Made by a program: the position numbers and the translations under genes. The notes below the pieces were generated by a model. That model was given only the letters and a program-made list of their open reading frames with translations. It made no database searches and had not been told where the DNA came from. A stretch of 64,000 nt of DNA, taken from the NCBI GenBank assembly GCA_016794925.1, contig JAEUIW010000011.1, positions 50,695-114,694 on the forward strand, written 5' to 3'. Position 1 is the stretch's first letter, and the number at the start of each line of letters is the position of its first letter. Shown one piece after another: positions 25,977 to 34,346 of this stretch. The DNA is from Phycisphaerae bacterium (lineage in GTDB: Bacteria > Planctomycetota > Phycisphaerae > Phycisphaerales > UBA1924).

Positions 25977-26630
25977 ATGATCGCCCGTCTGTCAGGCACC
26001 CTCGAATCGGTGGAAGGGCTTGTCGCCGTCATCCGCCCGGGGAGCGCCGACAACCCAGATTCCGGTCTGGCTTACGAGGTCATGCTCCCGGCGTATCTGG
26101 CTTCGCGCGTGTCCGCCTCCTTGGGCCAGCGCGTCAGCCTGTTCACCATGCAGTACCTCGAGAGCCAGGGTCAGGGCGCCAGTTTCATCCCCCGGCTGAT
26201 CGGGTTCTCCTCCCCCGAGGAGCGCCGGTTCTTCGAGCTCTTCACCACCGTGAAGGGGCTGGGCAACAAGCGCGCCCTGCGGGCCCTGGCCGAGCCGCCC
26301 CCGGTCGTGGCGGGAGCGATCGAGTCCCGCGACCAGACCGCGTTGCAGCGCTTGCCCGAGATCGGGAAGAAGCTCGCCGAGACCATCATCGTCGAGCTCA
26401 AGGGCAAGGCCGCGCTGTTCATCATCCCGGGCGCAACGGACCGAGGCACGCGGGAGGCCGCCGAGCCGGACGCGCGCTCCGGCCCCGCGGAGGAGGCGAT
26501 CGCCGCGCTCATCGCGCTGGGGGAGGACGCTGGCGAGGCGCAGCGGATGGTGCGCCGGGCCGTTTCGGGCGCACCCGAGGCCGCGTCGGCCGAGGCGATC
26601 CTCGCGGCGGCGTACCGGCTGAAGCGCTGA
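25977..26630 (+). CDS. ruvA: Holliday junction branch migration protein RuvA
   Basis: Tetrameric Holliday-junction-binding subunit of the RuvAB motor. The 217-residue protein shows the N-terminal OB fold (MIARLSGTLESVE..., YEVMLPAYLASRV), two HhH motifs (FFELFTTVKGLGNKRALRAL near 89-108; LQRLPEIGKKLAETIIVELK near 122-141) and the C-terminal RuvB-binding helices (EEAIAALIALGEDAGEAQRMV). It is slightly longer than E. coli RuvA (203) because of a longer flexible linker. Divergent from the FlaA1-like gene. ruvX lies two genes downstream; ruvB and ruvC are not in the window. Confidence 0.95.
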   Translation: MIARLSGTLESVEGLVAVIRPGSADNPDSGLAYEVMLPAYLASRVSASLGQRVSLFTMQYLESQGQGASFIPRLIGFSSPEERRFFELFTTVKGLGNKRALRALAEPPPVVAGAIESRDQTALQRLPEIGKKLAETIIVELKGKAALFIIPGATDRGTREAAEPDARSGPAEEAIAALIALGEDAGEAQRMVRRAVSGAPEAASAEAILAAAYRLKR

Positions 26631-26678
26631 GCGGGGCGGTCCAAGTCGCGGCGCGCGCGGCCCGATATAGTCCGCACC

Positions 26679-27797
26679 ATGCGTTACGCGATGATCATGG
26701 CGGGCGGCGCGGGGACGCGCCTGTGGCCGATGAGCCGCAAGAACCGTCCCAAGCAACTGCTGCCGTTCATCCACGATCCCCGCCCCGGCGCGCCACCGGC
26801 CTCGCTGCTGGCGCTCGCGGCGGCCCGTCTCGAGGGCGTCGTCCCGCCCGAGCGTCGGTTCATCTGCACCGGGGAGTCGTATCGGGACGCGATCCGGGCC
26901 GCGCTGCCCGAGTTCAGCGATGCGCGCATCCTGGGCGAACCCGTCGCGCGCGACACCGTGAACGCCGTGGGGTTCGCCGCCGCGGTCTTCGAGAAGCTCG
27001 ATCCCGGCGCGATCTTCGCGGTGTTCACCGCGGACCACGTGATCGCGCCGCTGGACGTCTTCCGCCAGCGCGTGGACCTGGGCTTCCGGCTCGTCGAGGC
27101 GGACCCGCGCCGGCTGGTCACCTTCTCCATCGAGCCCACGTACCCCGCCACCGGCTACGGCTACGTCGAGCGCGGCACGCCGGTGCTCGGGCTGAGCGGA
27201 TCCGAGAATCTCGCGTACCGCGTCGCCCGCTTCGTCGAGAAGCCCAACGCGCAGCGCGCCCAGGCCTACTTCGAGAGCGGCTTGTTCGGCTGGAACAGCG
27301 GCATGTTCGTCTGGAAAGCCGCGACCGTGCTCGACTGCCTCCGCCGTTTCAAGCCCGAGTGCCACGCGGGGCTGATGGAGATCCAGCGCGCCTGGGGCAC
27401 GCCCGCGCAGGCCGAAACGCTCGGGCGCGTCTACCCCACGCTCCCCCGGACCAGCATCGACTACGCCGTGATGGAGCCCGCGGGGGCCGACAAGCAGGTC
27501 CAGGTCTGCACCGTGCGCATGGACGTGGAATGGCTCGACGTCGGGAGCTGGCCCAGCTACGGCGAGACCCTCCCCGCCGACGCGGACGGCAACCGCCTCG
27601 GGGGCGTGGGGCGCGCCGTCACCATGGGCACGCGCGGCTCGCTCGTCGCCGTGGACAACCCCGGGCACACCGTGGCCCTGCTGGGGGTGGAGAACCTGAT
27701 CGTCATCCACACCCCCGACGCGACGCTGATCATGCCGCGCGAAAAGGCCGAGTCGCTCAAGGCCCTGCACGACGCGCTCGACGAACGGCTGAAGTAG
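26679..27797 (+). CDS. manC: Mannose-1-phosphate guanylyltransferase
   Basis: Makes GDP-mannose from GTP and mannose-1-phosphate for surface glycans. The 372-residue single-domain enzyme starts MRYAMIMAGGAGTRLWPMSR, the pyrophosphorylase signature, followed by NRPKQLLPF. Further conserved parts are FTADHVI near 107, TGYGYVERG near 154, FVEKP near 186, GWNSGMFVWKA near 205 and DVEWLDVGSW near 286. It lacks the C-terminal isomerase domain of bifunctional ManC/AlgA. The symbol indicates function class only. It lies between ruvA and ruvX on the same strand, 48 bases from each; together with the FlaA1-like dehydratase it points to surface polysaccharide synthesis. Confidence 0.92.
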   Translation: MRYAMIMAGGAGTRLWPMSRKNRPKQLLPFIHDPRPGAPPASLLALAAARLEGVVPPERRFICTGESYRDAIRAALPEFSDARILGEPVARDTVNAVGFAAAVFEKLDPGAIFAVFTADHVIAPLDVFRQRVDLGFRLVEADPRRLVTFSIEPTYPATGYGYVERGTPVLGLSGSENLAYRVARFVEKPNAQRAQAYFESGLFGWNSGMFVWKAATVLDCLRRFKPECHAGLMEIQRAWGTPAQAETLGRVYPTLPRTSIDYAVMEPAGADKQVQVCTVRMDVEWLDVGSWPSYGETLPADADGNRLGGVGRAVTMGTRGSLVAVDNPGHTVALLGVENLIVIHTPDATLIMPREKAESLKALHDALDERLK

Positions 27798-27845
27798 CCG
27801 CGCCGGCCCCCGCGTCACGCGCCGGGCGCGCCCCAACAATGGCCG

Positions 27846-28340
27846 GTGCGGTACCTCGCGGTGGACCTCGGCGATGCGCGGACCGGGCTGGCCCTGGGCG
27901 ATGACGCGACGCGCATCGTGTCCCCACGGGGCGTGCTGGAGATCCCGATCGCGCGCGCGGCCGGGAACGCCCTGCTCGACGCCGTCCGCCGCGCGTTCGT
28001 CGAATCCGGGGCCGGGGGGATCGTGATGGGGCTGCCCCTGAACATGGACGGCTCGGAGGGCCCCCGCGCCAAGGGCGTGCGGGCGTTCGCCTCGCGTCTG
28101 GCTGAACGCTGCCCCGTCCCCATCGAACTCCACGATGAGCGTCTCACGACCGCCGCGGCCGACTGGGCCATGGCCCGATCCGGGCTCACCCACGGTCAGA
28201 AGAAGACCCGGCGCGACGCCCTCGCCGCGGCGGAGTTGCTCCGTGACTTCCTTTCCCGGCGGGCGGCGGACTCGGGGCCGCACGTTCCCGCGAACCCCCG
28301 GGACACAAACGGCCCCGGTCCTGGGACCGGGGCCGCGTGA
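27846..28340 (+). CDS. ruvX: Putative pre-16S rRNA nuclease YqgF/RuvX
   Basis: RNase H-like nuclease involved in 16S rRNA 5'-end maturation. The 164-residue product has a GTG start. The family motifs are complete: catalytic Asp7 in VDLGDARTGLA, GLPLNMDGSEG near 60, HDERLTTAAA near 97 and the last catalytic Asp in RRDALAAAELL near 122. The C-terminal 25 residues (GPHVPANPRDTNGPGPGTGAA in part) are an extension that coincides with a perfect inverted repeat in the DNA. The gene converges on a minus-strand gene 34 bases away. Confidence 0.93.
   Translation: MRYLAVDLGDARTGLALGDDATRIVSPRGVLEIPIARAAGNALLDAVRRAFVESGAGGIVMGLPLNMDGSEGPRAKGVRAFASRLAERCPVPIELHDERLTTAAADWAMARSGLTHGQKKTRRDALAAAELLRDFLSRRAADSGPHVPANPRDTNGPGPGTGAA
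28311..28334. terminator. Perfect 11-bp GC hairpin at the end of ruvX
   Basis: GGCCCCGGTCC (28311-28321) and its exact complement GGACCGGGGCC (28324-28334), separated by TG. It overlaps the last codons of ruvX and lies between two convergent genes, the usual place for a bidirectional terminator. There is no U-tract on the plus strand and only GTTTGTG on the minus strand, so a canonical intrinsic terminator is not proven. Confidence 0.45.
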
Positions 28341-28374
28341 ACGTTCGAGCTCGCGCGGCCAATCCCGGGCGGGG

Positions 28375-29250
28375 CTACTTCTTGCCGGGCGGGACCGGGT
28401 CGGTCTTGCCGGGCGCCGTGGGCGCCGGGGTTGGCGGAGTGGAGGGCTGCTCCAGAAGTTTCTTGATCTCGGGGGGGAGCGCGAACGTCTCGTCCGGGAT
28501 GGTCGGGTTGGCTTCGATCTTCTCGGTCGCCATCACGATCTGCTGGCCCATCATGGTCTGCGTGATCTTGTGCGGGAGCAGCACGCCGCCGACGTCCTTG
28601 TAGTCCTCGATGGACATGTCCACCTGCATCTCGCCCATCTGGCTGGGCATGGTGGCGGACGCCTTGACGGCCAGGCCGGACTCCTTGCCGTAGAAGGTCT
28701 TGGTCACGCGCCCCTCCTTGTCGGTGGCGTGAACCTCGTAACAGGGCTTGCCGTTCACGTCCTGCACGGTCACGCACTCGACCTTGGTGTAGAAAGCCTT
28801 CCAGTCCAGCGCTTCGGAGAGGGTCGATGAGCGCACCATCATGTCGCGTTCGGGCCCGGTGATGATCCGCGGCCCCATCATGGGGTTCATGTCCCAGACG
28901 GTGGTCCCGTCCGAGCCGGTCTTCTGCACGCCGAAGCCCGGCAGGTCCATGACCATCAGCATCCTGCCGCCGTCGCCGACGGTCATGGTCGTCTGGCCCT
29001 TCATGTTCATCGCGGGCATCTCGAAGGTGCCCTTCACGATGCGCGTCTTGAGCTTGGCGTAGTTCTCGCGCCCGCCGGTCACTTCGATGAAGCGCTCCAT
29101 CACCTTTTCGGCCGACGGGAGGTCCGCGGCCGGCGGGGCGACCGCCGGCTGGGCCTCCGGCTTGGCCGGAGCCGGGGTCTGCGCCCACGTCTGACCCACC
29201 CCGGCCGCCAGGGCGAACGACACGAGTCCCGCGCGGAAATCAAGCTTCAT
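28375..29250 (-). CDS. Secreted LolA-like protein of unknown function
   Basis: A 291-residue exported protein. The signal peptide (MKLDFRAGLVSFALAAGVGQTWAQ) is clear. After a Pro/Ala linker the sequence reads PSAEKVMERFIEVTGGRENYAKL, then TFEMPAMNMKGQTTMTV and MLMVMDLPG, followed by a series of beta strands and FYGKESGLAVKASATM, DYKDVGGVLLPHKIT and NPTIPDETFALPPEI near the C-terminus. This layout resembles the LolA/LolB-type half-barrel seen in many secreted planctomycete proteins, but no lipoprotein-carrier function should be assumed. A Pro/Thr/Lys tail ends the protein. It is 122 bases downstream of the S41 protease gene. Confidence 0.7.
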   Translation of the reverse strand: MKLDFRAGLVSFALAAGVGQTWAQTPAPAKPEAQPAVAPPAADLPSAEKVMERFIEVTGGRENYAKLKTRIVKGTFEMPAMNMKGQTTMTVGDGGRMLMVMDLPGFGVQKTGSDGTTVWDMNPMMGPRIITGPERDMMVRSSTLSEALDWKAFYTKVECVTVQDVNGKPCYEVHATDKEGRVTKTFYGKESGLAVKASATMPSQMGEMQVDMSIEDYKDVGGVLLPHKITQTMMGQQIVMATEKIEANPTIPDETFALPPEIKKLLEQPSTPPTPAPTAPGKTDPVPPGKK

Positions 29251-29372
29251 GGTTCTTTCCTTTCAAAGTGGATGATCGTGCGCGCCGGCCCGCTCAGAAA
29301 ATCGGACCGGCTCGCTTCCCCCCTCTCCCCCTCCCCCCACCGACTCCTCTTCCTTTTCAGAGGTCTCCCGCC

Positions 29373-30881
29373 TCAAGGACGCGCGTGCGACCATGCGACG
29401 TCCGCCACCGGCTCATTGTTGGCCGTCCGCTGGGAGTTGACCCAACGCAGGGCCGCGTCGATGGCCGGATCGCCGGTGATTCCCCCCGACATGAGCGATG
29501 CCCGCGAGAGAAGAACTTCTTCGTCCGGGACCACGCCCTTGCCCTCCAGGGGCTCCCCTCCCACGGAAATGTAGTTTGCCATCGCGTACTGGAACCGGTC
29601 CCCGTTGGGCAGCTTTGCGATGATCGACGGCAGGGCCGCGCCGGGCGTGGGGGTGCCGAACACCCGGGCCCGGCCGAGGTCCTTCAGGCCCCCCGCCAGA
29701 ATCTCGGCGGTGGACATGGAGAGTTCGTCCACCAGCACGGCCACGGGCCCGTTGAACCGATCGACCCTCGGGTTGAGCACGAAATTGAGGTTGCTGGTGC
29801 GCGTCTTCATGGTGCCGAGCTTCTGGTTGGGCTGCTCGGTGAGGTAGCCGCCGATTCCCATGGCGAGCGCCCCGATGCCGCCCGGGTTGCCGCGCAAGTC
29901 GATGATCATGCCCCGCGCGCCCTGGCCGTCCCGGGCCTGGCGGGCCGCGTTGACGGCCTTGCCCACGGCGTCCATCAATCGGGGCGGGTCGAAGAAGATG
30001 CTGAACCCGAAGTAGTACACGTCGCCGGGCAGCATCCGTGAGTCCATGACCAGCATGAGCGTGGGCAGGTTGGAGAAATTCGCCGGCGTGCCCAGCTCGG
30101 CCCGACCGAGCTCGACCTGAACCTCGCGGTCGGATCCGTCGAGGAACGTTGTTTTCACGGTGGAGCCCGGCGCTCCGGCCAGCAGGCTCTGCATCATCAT
30201 CGCGGCCTGGGCGCGGTGAAAGAGCGGCGAGCCGGTGAACGACTCGGCCGACTCGGCGTCGCGGACCATCTTCTCCGCGTCCATGCCCTTGAGCCGCGTG
30301 AGCACCCATCCCGGCTTCACGCCCGCGGCGGCGGCGGGCGAGCCCGGCAGCACGCGCGTGACGACCGGGCGGTGGTCAAGCACCCGCACCCACAGCCCGG
30401 GCGAGCCGGAGCGGCTCGACCCGGGGTCGGCGCTGGGCGCGGGGCTCGCGCCGGACGCGGCCGCCCCGCTTGCCGCTTCGGCGCCGGGCGTGTCCAGCTC
30501 CGCCGGGGCCGAGGCGTACAACTCGCTGGGGATGATCCCGAAGTGCGACTGGTTCAGCCGCAGCAGCAGCTCGCTCATGGCGGCCCGCGCCTCGGGCTGA
30601 GTGCGGGCGGCCTCCACCTTGGGGCGGAGCTCGGCACGGGCCTTCTCCCAGTCCACGCCGCCGAGGGTCGGGTCCCAGTGCTTGTCGCGCACGGTCTGCC
30701 AGACCACGTCGAACGACTCGATGTTCCTGGCGACCGCTTCCGACGTCAGCGGGGTTGCGGCCGGCGCGGCGCGCGGGGCCCCCGCCCGGTCCGACGTCGC
30801 GCACCCGGCCGCGCCCAGCAGCACCAACCCGGACACCACACCCGCCCCGATGCCCGACGCCACACGCCGCCAGACCGTCAT
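29373..30881 (-). CDS. S41 family (C-terminal processing type) peptidase, lipoprotein
   Basis: Envelope serine protease. AGGAG lies five to six bases before MTVWRRVASG; this start gives 502 residues with a lipoprotein signal ending in LGAAGC (Cys24 or nearby). A PDZ domain lies near 155-200 (VLPGSPAAAAGVKPGWVLTRL). The S41 core carries IIDLRGNPGG near 322 and VDELSMSTAEILAGGL near 383, which contains the catalytic Ser in the position before TAE, followed by FGTPTPG. An insert rich in Ser/Ala/Pro lies between the N-terminal helical region and the PDZ domain. Substrate unknown; it could process or degrade envelope proteins. Confidence 0.88.
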   Translation of the reverse strand: MTVWRRVASGIGAGVVSGLVLLGAAGCATSDRAGAPRAAPAATPLTSEAVARNIESFDVVWQTVRDKHWDPTLGGVDWEKARAELRPKVEAARTQPEARAAMSELLLRLNQSHFGIIPSELYASAPAELDTPGAEAASGAAASGASPAPSADPGSSRSGSPGLWVRVLDHRPVVTRVLPGSPAAAAGVKPGWVLTRLKGMDAEKMVRDAESAESFTGSPLFHRAQAAMMMQSLLAGAPGSTVKTTFLDGSDREVQVELGRAELGTPANFSNLPTLMLVMDSRMLPGDVYYFGFSIFFDPPRLMDAVGKAVNAARQARDGQGARGMIIDLRGNPGGIGALAMGIGGYLTEQPNQKLGTMKTRTSNLNFVLNPRVDRFNGPVAVLVDELSMSTAEILAGGLKDLGRARVFGTPTPGAALPSIIAKLPNGDRFQYAMANYISVGGEPLEGKGVVPDEEVLLSRASLMSGGITGDPAIDAALRWVNSQRTANNEPVADVAWSHARP

Positions 30882-30942
30882 GCTCGCTCCTCTCAGAATT
30901 CCGCCCCGAGTCGGCCCAAGGGTAGGGGCCGGCACGCGAGAA

Positions 30943-32571
30943 TCACGCTCCGCCGCGGCTCGCGTTTCCGTTCACCGTTCGTTCGATGCCGAGCGGGTTG
31001 TCGGGGCGCAGCTCGGGCGGCAGCAGCGTGGGCGGCGCGGCCTGCCAGCACAACGGGCGGCACCACCGCTCCATGGCGGAGGCCCCGACCGCCGAGGTCC
31101 ACGGCACGTTGGTCGCGGGGTACGGCCCGCCGTGGACCATCGCCCGGCAGACCCGCACGCCCGTGGGCACGCCGTTGCAGACCAGCCGCCCGGTCTTCGC
31201 GGCCAGCGCCCGCACCAGCGCGACGAACGCCGGGTCCGTCTCGTCCTCCGGTTCGAAGTACACCGATCCCACCAGCGCGCCCCGCAGGCGCGACAGCGGC
31301 GCGGCGTCGTCGCACTCGACCACCACCGCCGCGGGGCCGAACACCTCGTCCCACGCCTCGGCCCGCCCGAGGACGTCCGCGCCCCGGACCCGCACCAGCG
31401 CCGGCGCGCCACGCGCGGCGGCGGAGCCCGTCGCCTCGGGCGTGGATGCCTCCGCGCAGCCCGAGCGGCGGAGTGCAGCGAGCCGATCGTGGTAGTGCGC
31501 CGCGATCCGCGGCGTGAGCATCGCGCGGGCCCGGCGCGGGGCCCGCAGCCGGGCCGAGAGGCGATCGAAGAACCCCCGGGCCGCGGCGCCCGGCACGAAG
31601 ATCAGCCCCGGGCACGTGCACATCTGGCCGGTGCTGCCCAGGATGGACTTCGCCAGCTCCGCGGCGATGGCTTCTCCGCGTGCCGCCGCCGCCCGCTCCG
31701 TGACCACGACCGGGTTGGCGCTGCCCATTTCCGCGAAGACCGGGATGGGGTCCGGCTCGGCGTGCCCGTTGCGCCGGGCGGCGCCCAGCGCGGCGAGCGC
31801 CTCGCCCCCCGCCCGCGAGCCGGTAAACCCCACGGCCCGTATGCGCGGGTCCTCGACCAGCCAACGCCCGACGTCGAGGTCCGTCGCGCCGCCCGAGTGC
31901 AGCAACTGGAACACGCCCTCGGGAAGCCCGACGCGGACGACCGCCGCCGCGCAGGCGCGTCCGATGAGCTCACCGGTCGCGGGGTGAGCCGGATGGTTCT
32001 TCGCCACCACCGGGCATCCCGACGCGAGCGCCGAGGCCGAATCGCCGCCCATCACGCCGTACGCCAGGGGGAAGTTCGACGCCCCGAAAACCGCGGCGGG
32101 CCCCAGCGGGATGAGCATCCGCCTCACGTCGGGCCCGCCCGGCGCGGCGGGGTCGATCACGGCCCGGACCCATGACCCATCCTCCGCTTCCGCGGCGAAC
32201 ATGCGGGCCTGGCCGACCATGCGATCGAACTCGCCGCCCAGCCGCTTGCGGGACAGCCCCGTCTCGCGCACGCCCAGCGTGAGCACGTCGGGGCGTCGCG
32301 CCTCGAGCTCCTCGGCGATGGTCCGCAGCAGCGCCCCGCGCTTCGCGCCGTCGGCGAGCGCGTCCGCGCGGAACGCCCGATCCGCCGCGCCCGCCGCGTC
32401 GGACACGTCACGGGCCGTAGCGGCGACGAACTCGATGGGGAGCGCGCGCTGGGGGTTCCACGGGCTGTGGCTCCGGAACCGAGGGGCCCGGGCGCCCGGG
32501 GCCGATCCCGAGCCGGCCACGATCGACGTGCCCCGCACCTGCCGCAACGCCCGCTCGATCGCTCGGTTCAT
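30943..32571 (-). CDS. NADP-type aldehyde dehydrogenase, 2,5-dioxovalerate (alpha-ketoglutarate semialdehyde) dehydrogenase family
   Basis: Oxidises an aldehyde, in characterised relatives 2,5-dioxopentanoate to 2-oxoglutarate in sugar-acid or hydroxyproline breakdown. The 542-residue product starts MNRAIERALR with GGGAG six bases upstream. Core motifs are GPAAVFGASNFPLAYGV (cofactor binding) near 155, VGFTGSRAGGEAL near 250, the catalytic Glu in FAEMGSANPVVV near 280 and catalytic Cys in TGQMCTCPGLIF near 315. The GASNFP and CT.PG signatures set this subfamily apart from other ALDHs. A Gly/Ala/Arg-rich N-terminal leader precedes the core. No sugar-acid pathway genes are adjacent, so the physiological substrate is open. 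Confidence 0.88.
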   Translation of the reverse strand: MNRAIERALRQVRGTSIVAGSGSAPGARAPRFRSHSPWNPQRALPIEFVAATARDVSDAAGAADRAFRADALADGAKRGALLRTIAEELEARRPDVLTLGVRETGLSRKRLGGEFDRMVGQARMFAAEAEDGSWVRAVIDPAAPGGPDVRRMLIPLGPAAVFGASNFPLAYGVMGGDSASALASGCPVVAKNHPAHPATGELIGRACAAAVVRVGLPEGVFQLLHSGGATDLDVGRWLVEDPRIRAVGFTGSRAGGEALAALGAARRNGHAEPDPIPVFAEMGSANPVVVTERAAAARGEAIAAELAKSILGSTGQMCTCPGLIFVPGAAARGFFDRLSARLRAPRRARAMLTPRIAAHYHDRLAALRRSGCAEASTPEATGSAAARGAPALVRVRGADVLGRAEAWDEVFGPAAVVVECDDAAPLSRLRGALVGSVYFEPEDETDPAFVALVRALAAKTGRLVCNGVPTGVRVCRAMVHGGPYPATNVPWTSAVGASAMERWCRPLCWQAAPPTLLPPELRPDNPLGIERTVNGNASRGGA

Positions 32572-32732
32572 CCCTCGCTCCCGTTGCCCGCCCGACCCCC
32601 TTCCCCGGGCGCGCGACGCGCCCCCGGCGACGGGCATTGTTGCACGATCGGCCGCGCGGACCGACGCCCGCGCCCGCCCGGCGGACGAACGGGGACGGCC
32701 GCACGCGGCGGCCGGGCCGGGGCTGAACCCGG

Positions 32733-34283
32733 TCAGCAGTTGGAAAAGAAGCGGTTGAGGAAATCGAAGTAATCGAAATCGTCCACCGAACCGTCGAGGT
32801 TGAAATCCGCGGCGGGGTCACCCTCGTTGAACACGTTGAGGAAATCGAACACGTCGAAATCGTCCACCGCGCCGTCGTCGTTGAAGTCCGCGGGGCAGGG
32901 CGGGGCGAGGCGGTTGTGGTACACCTGGTTGGGCCGGTTGTCGTCCCAGTTCGACACCGCCAGGTCCAGCGAGCGCGAGTAGATGTAGGAGATCTTCAGG
33001 CTCGACGCGGGCGCGGCGTGCACGCTGACCCAGGCGTGCTCGCGGTTGTAGGTGAACTGCGCGCGCGTGAGCGGCACGCCGTCGCGCACGACGGAGACGA
33101 TGGTCTCGATCGGCTGCCGGGGCAACTGATAGAGCCGGCGGGCCGTGGCGCCGAACGAGGCGGTGTACACCTTGCGGGCCCGGTTGCGCGTGTCGCCCAG
33201 CACCAGCTTCTCGACGGTGGTGGTCACGCCGCCGCTGGTCCAGGAGGGCGTCGCGGGCAGGCCCGAACCGGTGTTCAGGAAGTACCGGGCACGGCCGAAC
33301 CACTCGCCGGTGAGCAGGTCGAGCTTGCCGTCGTTGTTGAGATCGCCGAGCGTGACCGCGGCGGTGTACCCCTCGTTGTACGTCCAGTTGGCGGCGGATG
33401 AGAAGAACCCGCCGGCCTGGCCGTCGTAGCGGCGGAAACGGCCCGTGCCACCGAAGATCTGGTTGTTGTCGGCGATGATGACGTCCTTGCGTCCGTCGCC
33501 GGTCACGTCCCCGGCCACCGCCATGAGGCAGAACTGGTTGGTCGAGTCGGAGGTCGACCACGCGGTGGCCGTCGTCTCGAGGGTCGTGCCGAGGTTGCGG
33601 TAGCAGTAGGTGCGCATGGCGGAGCCGCACTGGATCAGGTCCAGGTCGCCGTCGTCGTCCGCGTCCACCCAGGCGCAGTTGTTGAAGTTGCGCGTCGTCG
33701 CGGTGGACCACGAGGGCGAGGCCGCCAGCGTGCCGCCCACGTTGAGGTACACCACGTTGATCGCGGGGACATTGGAGTACGCGTCGCCGGAGGCCAGGGC
33801 CAGGTCGGGCCGGCCGTCCAGGTTCATGTCGCCGAACGCCACGCCGAAGGTGTCGGGCGTGATCGACGACTGCCACACCGGGCTGGTGGTGAGCGTGCCG
33901 CCGACGTTCCGGTACAGCTTGGCGGATTTGCCCCCCTGCGGCAGCAGCACCGCCACGGCCACGTCCAGCCAGCCGTCACCGTCCACGTCCGCCACGTCGA
34001 GGTGCCCGTTGTAGGCGAGATCGGCCGATTGCCACCCCGGCGAGGTCTGCAACACGCCCGCGCCGTTGTTGTAATACACGACCGTCCGCTGCAGCGAGAT
34101 GTCGTTGCCGTTGGCCACGATCAGGTCCAGCCAGCCGTCGTTGTTCAGGTCCGCCAGGGCCGCGCCCGTCGAGACCTGCATGTCCGCCGATTGCCACTCG
34201 GGGGTGGGGTTGTACACCTGGGCGGACGCGGCCGCCGCGACGAGAACGAGAACCGCCGGTGCGCCGAGTACCCGCGTACGCAT
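32733..34283 (-). CDS. Secreted FG-GAP/VCBS repeat protein with GC-type dockerin tail
   Basis: A 516-residue exported protein; AGGAG lies eight bases before the ATG. The signal peptide is MRTRVLGAPAVLVLVAAAASA. The body holds repeated FG-GAP calcium-type motifs: DLNNDGWLDLIVANG near 46, DVDGDGWLDVAVAVL near 98, DMNLDGRPDLALASG near 152, DADDDGDLDLIQCG near 207 and DLNNDGKLDLLTGEW near 308, which should form a beta-propeller. The last 60 residues start with CPADFNDDGAVDDFDVF and hold a second copy DFNLDGSVDDFDYFDFLN, the aspartate-rich dockerin-like pair of Phycisphaerae, ending in SNC. Likely surface-attached. It pairs with the next gene, which has the same tail. Confidence 0.88.
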   Translation of the reverse strand: MRTRVLGAPAVLVLVAAAASAQVYNPTPEWQSADMQVSTGAALADLNNDGWLDLIVANGNDISLQRTVVYYNNGAGVLQTSPGWQSADLAYNGHLDVADVDGDGWLDVAVAVLLPQGGKSAKLYRNVGGTLTTSPVWQSSITPDTFGVAFGDMNLDGRPDLALASGDAYSNVPAINVVYLNVGGTLAASPSWSTATTRNFNNCAWVDADDDGDLDLIQCGSAMRTYCYRNLGTTLETTATAWSTSDSTNQFCLMAVAGDVTGDGRKDVIIADNNQIFGGTGRFRRYDGQAGGFFSSAANWTYNEGYTAAVTLGDLNNDGKLDLLTGEWFGRARYFLNTGSGLPATPSWTSGGVTTTVEKLVLGDTRNRARKVYTASFGATARRLYQLPRQPIETIVSVVRDGVPLTRAQFTYNREHAWVSVHAAPASSLKISYIYSRSLDLAVSNWDDNRPNQVYHNRLAPPCPADFNDDGAVDDFDVFDFLNVFNEGDPAADFNLDGSVDDFDYFDFLNRFFSNC

Positions 34284-34346
34284 GTTCGTGCTCCTGCTCC
34301 GACGCGCGCGGCGTCGGCTTGGCCGCGTGATGAAAACCGAGAACGG

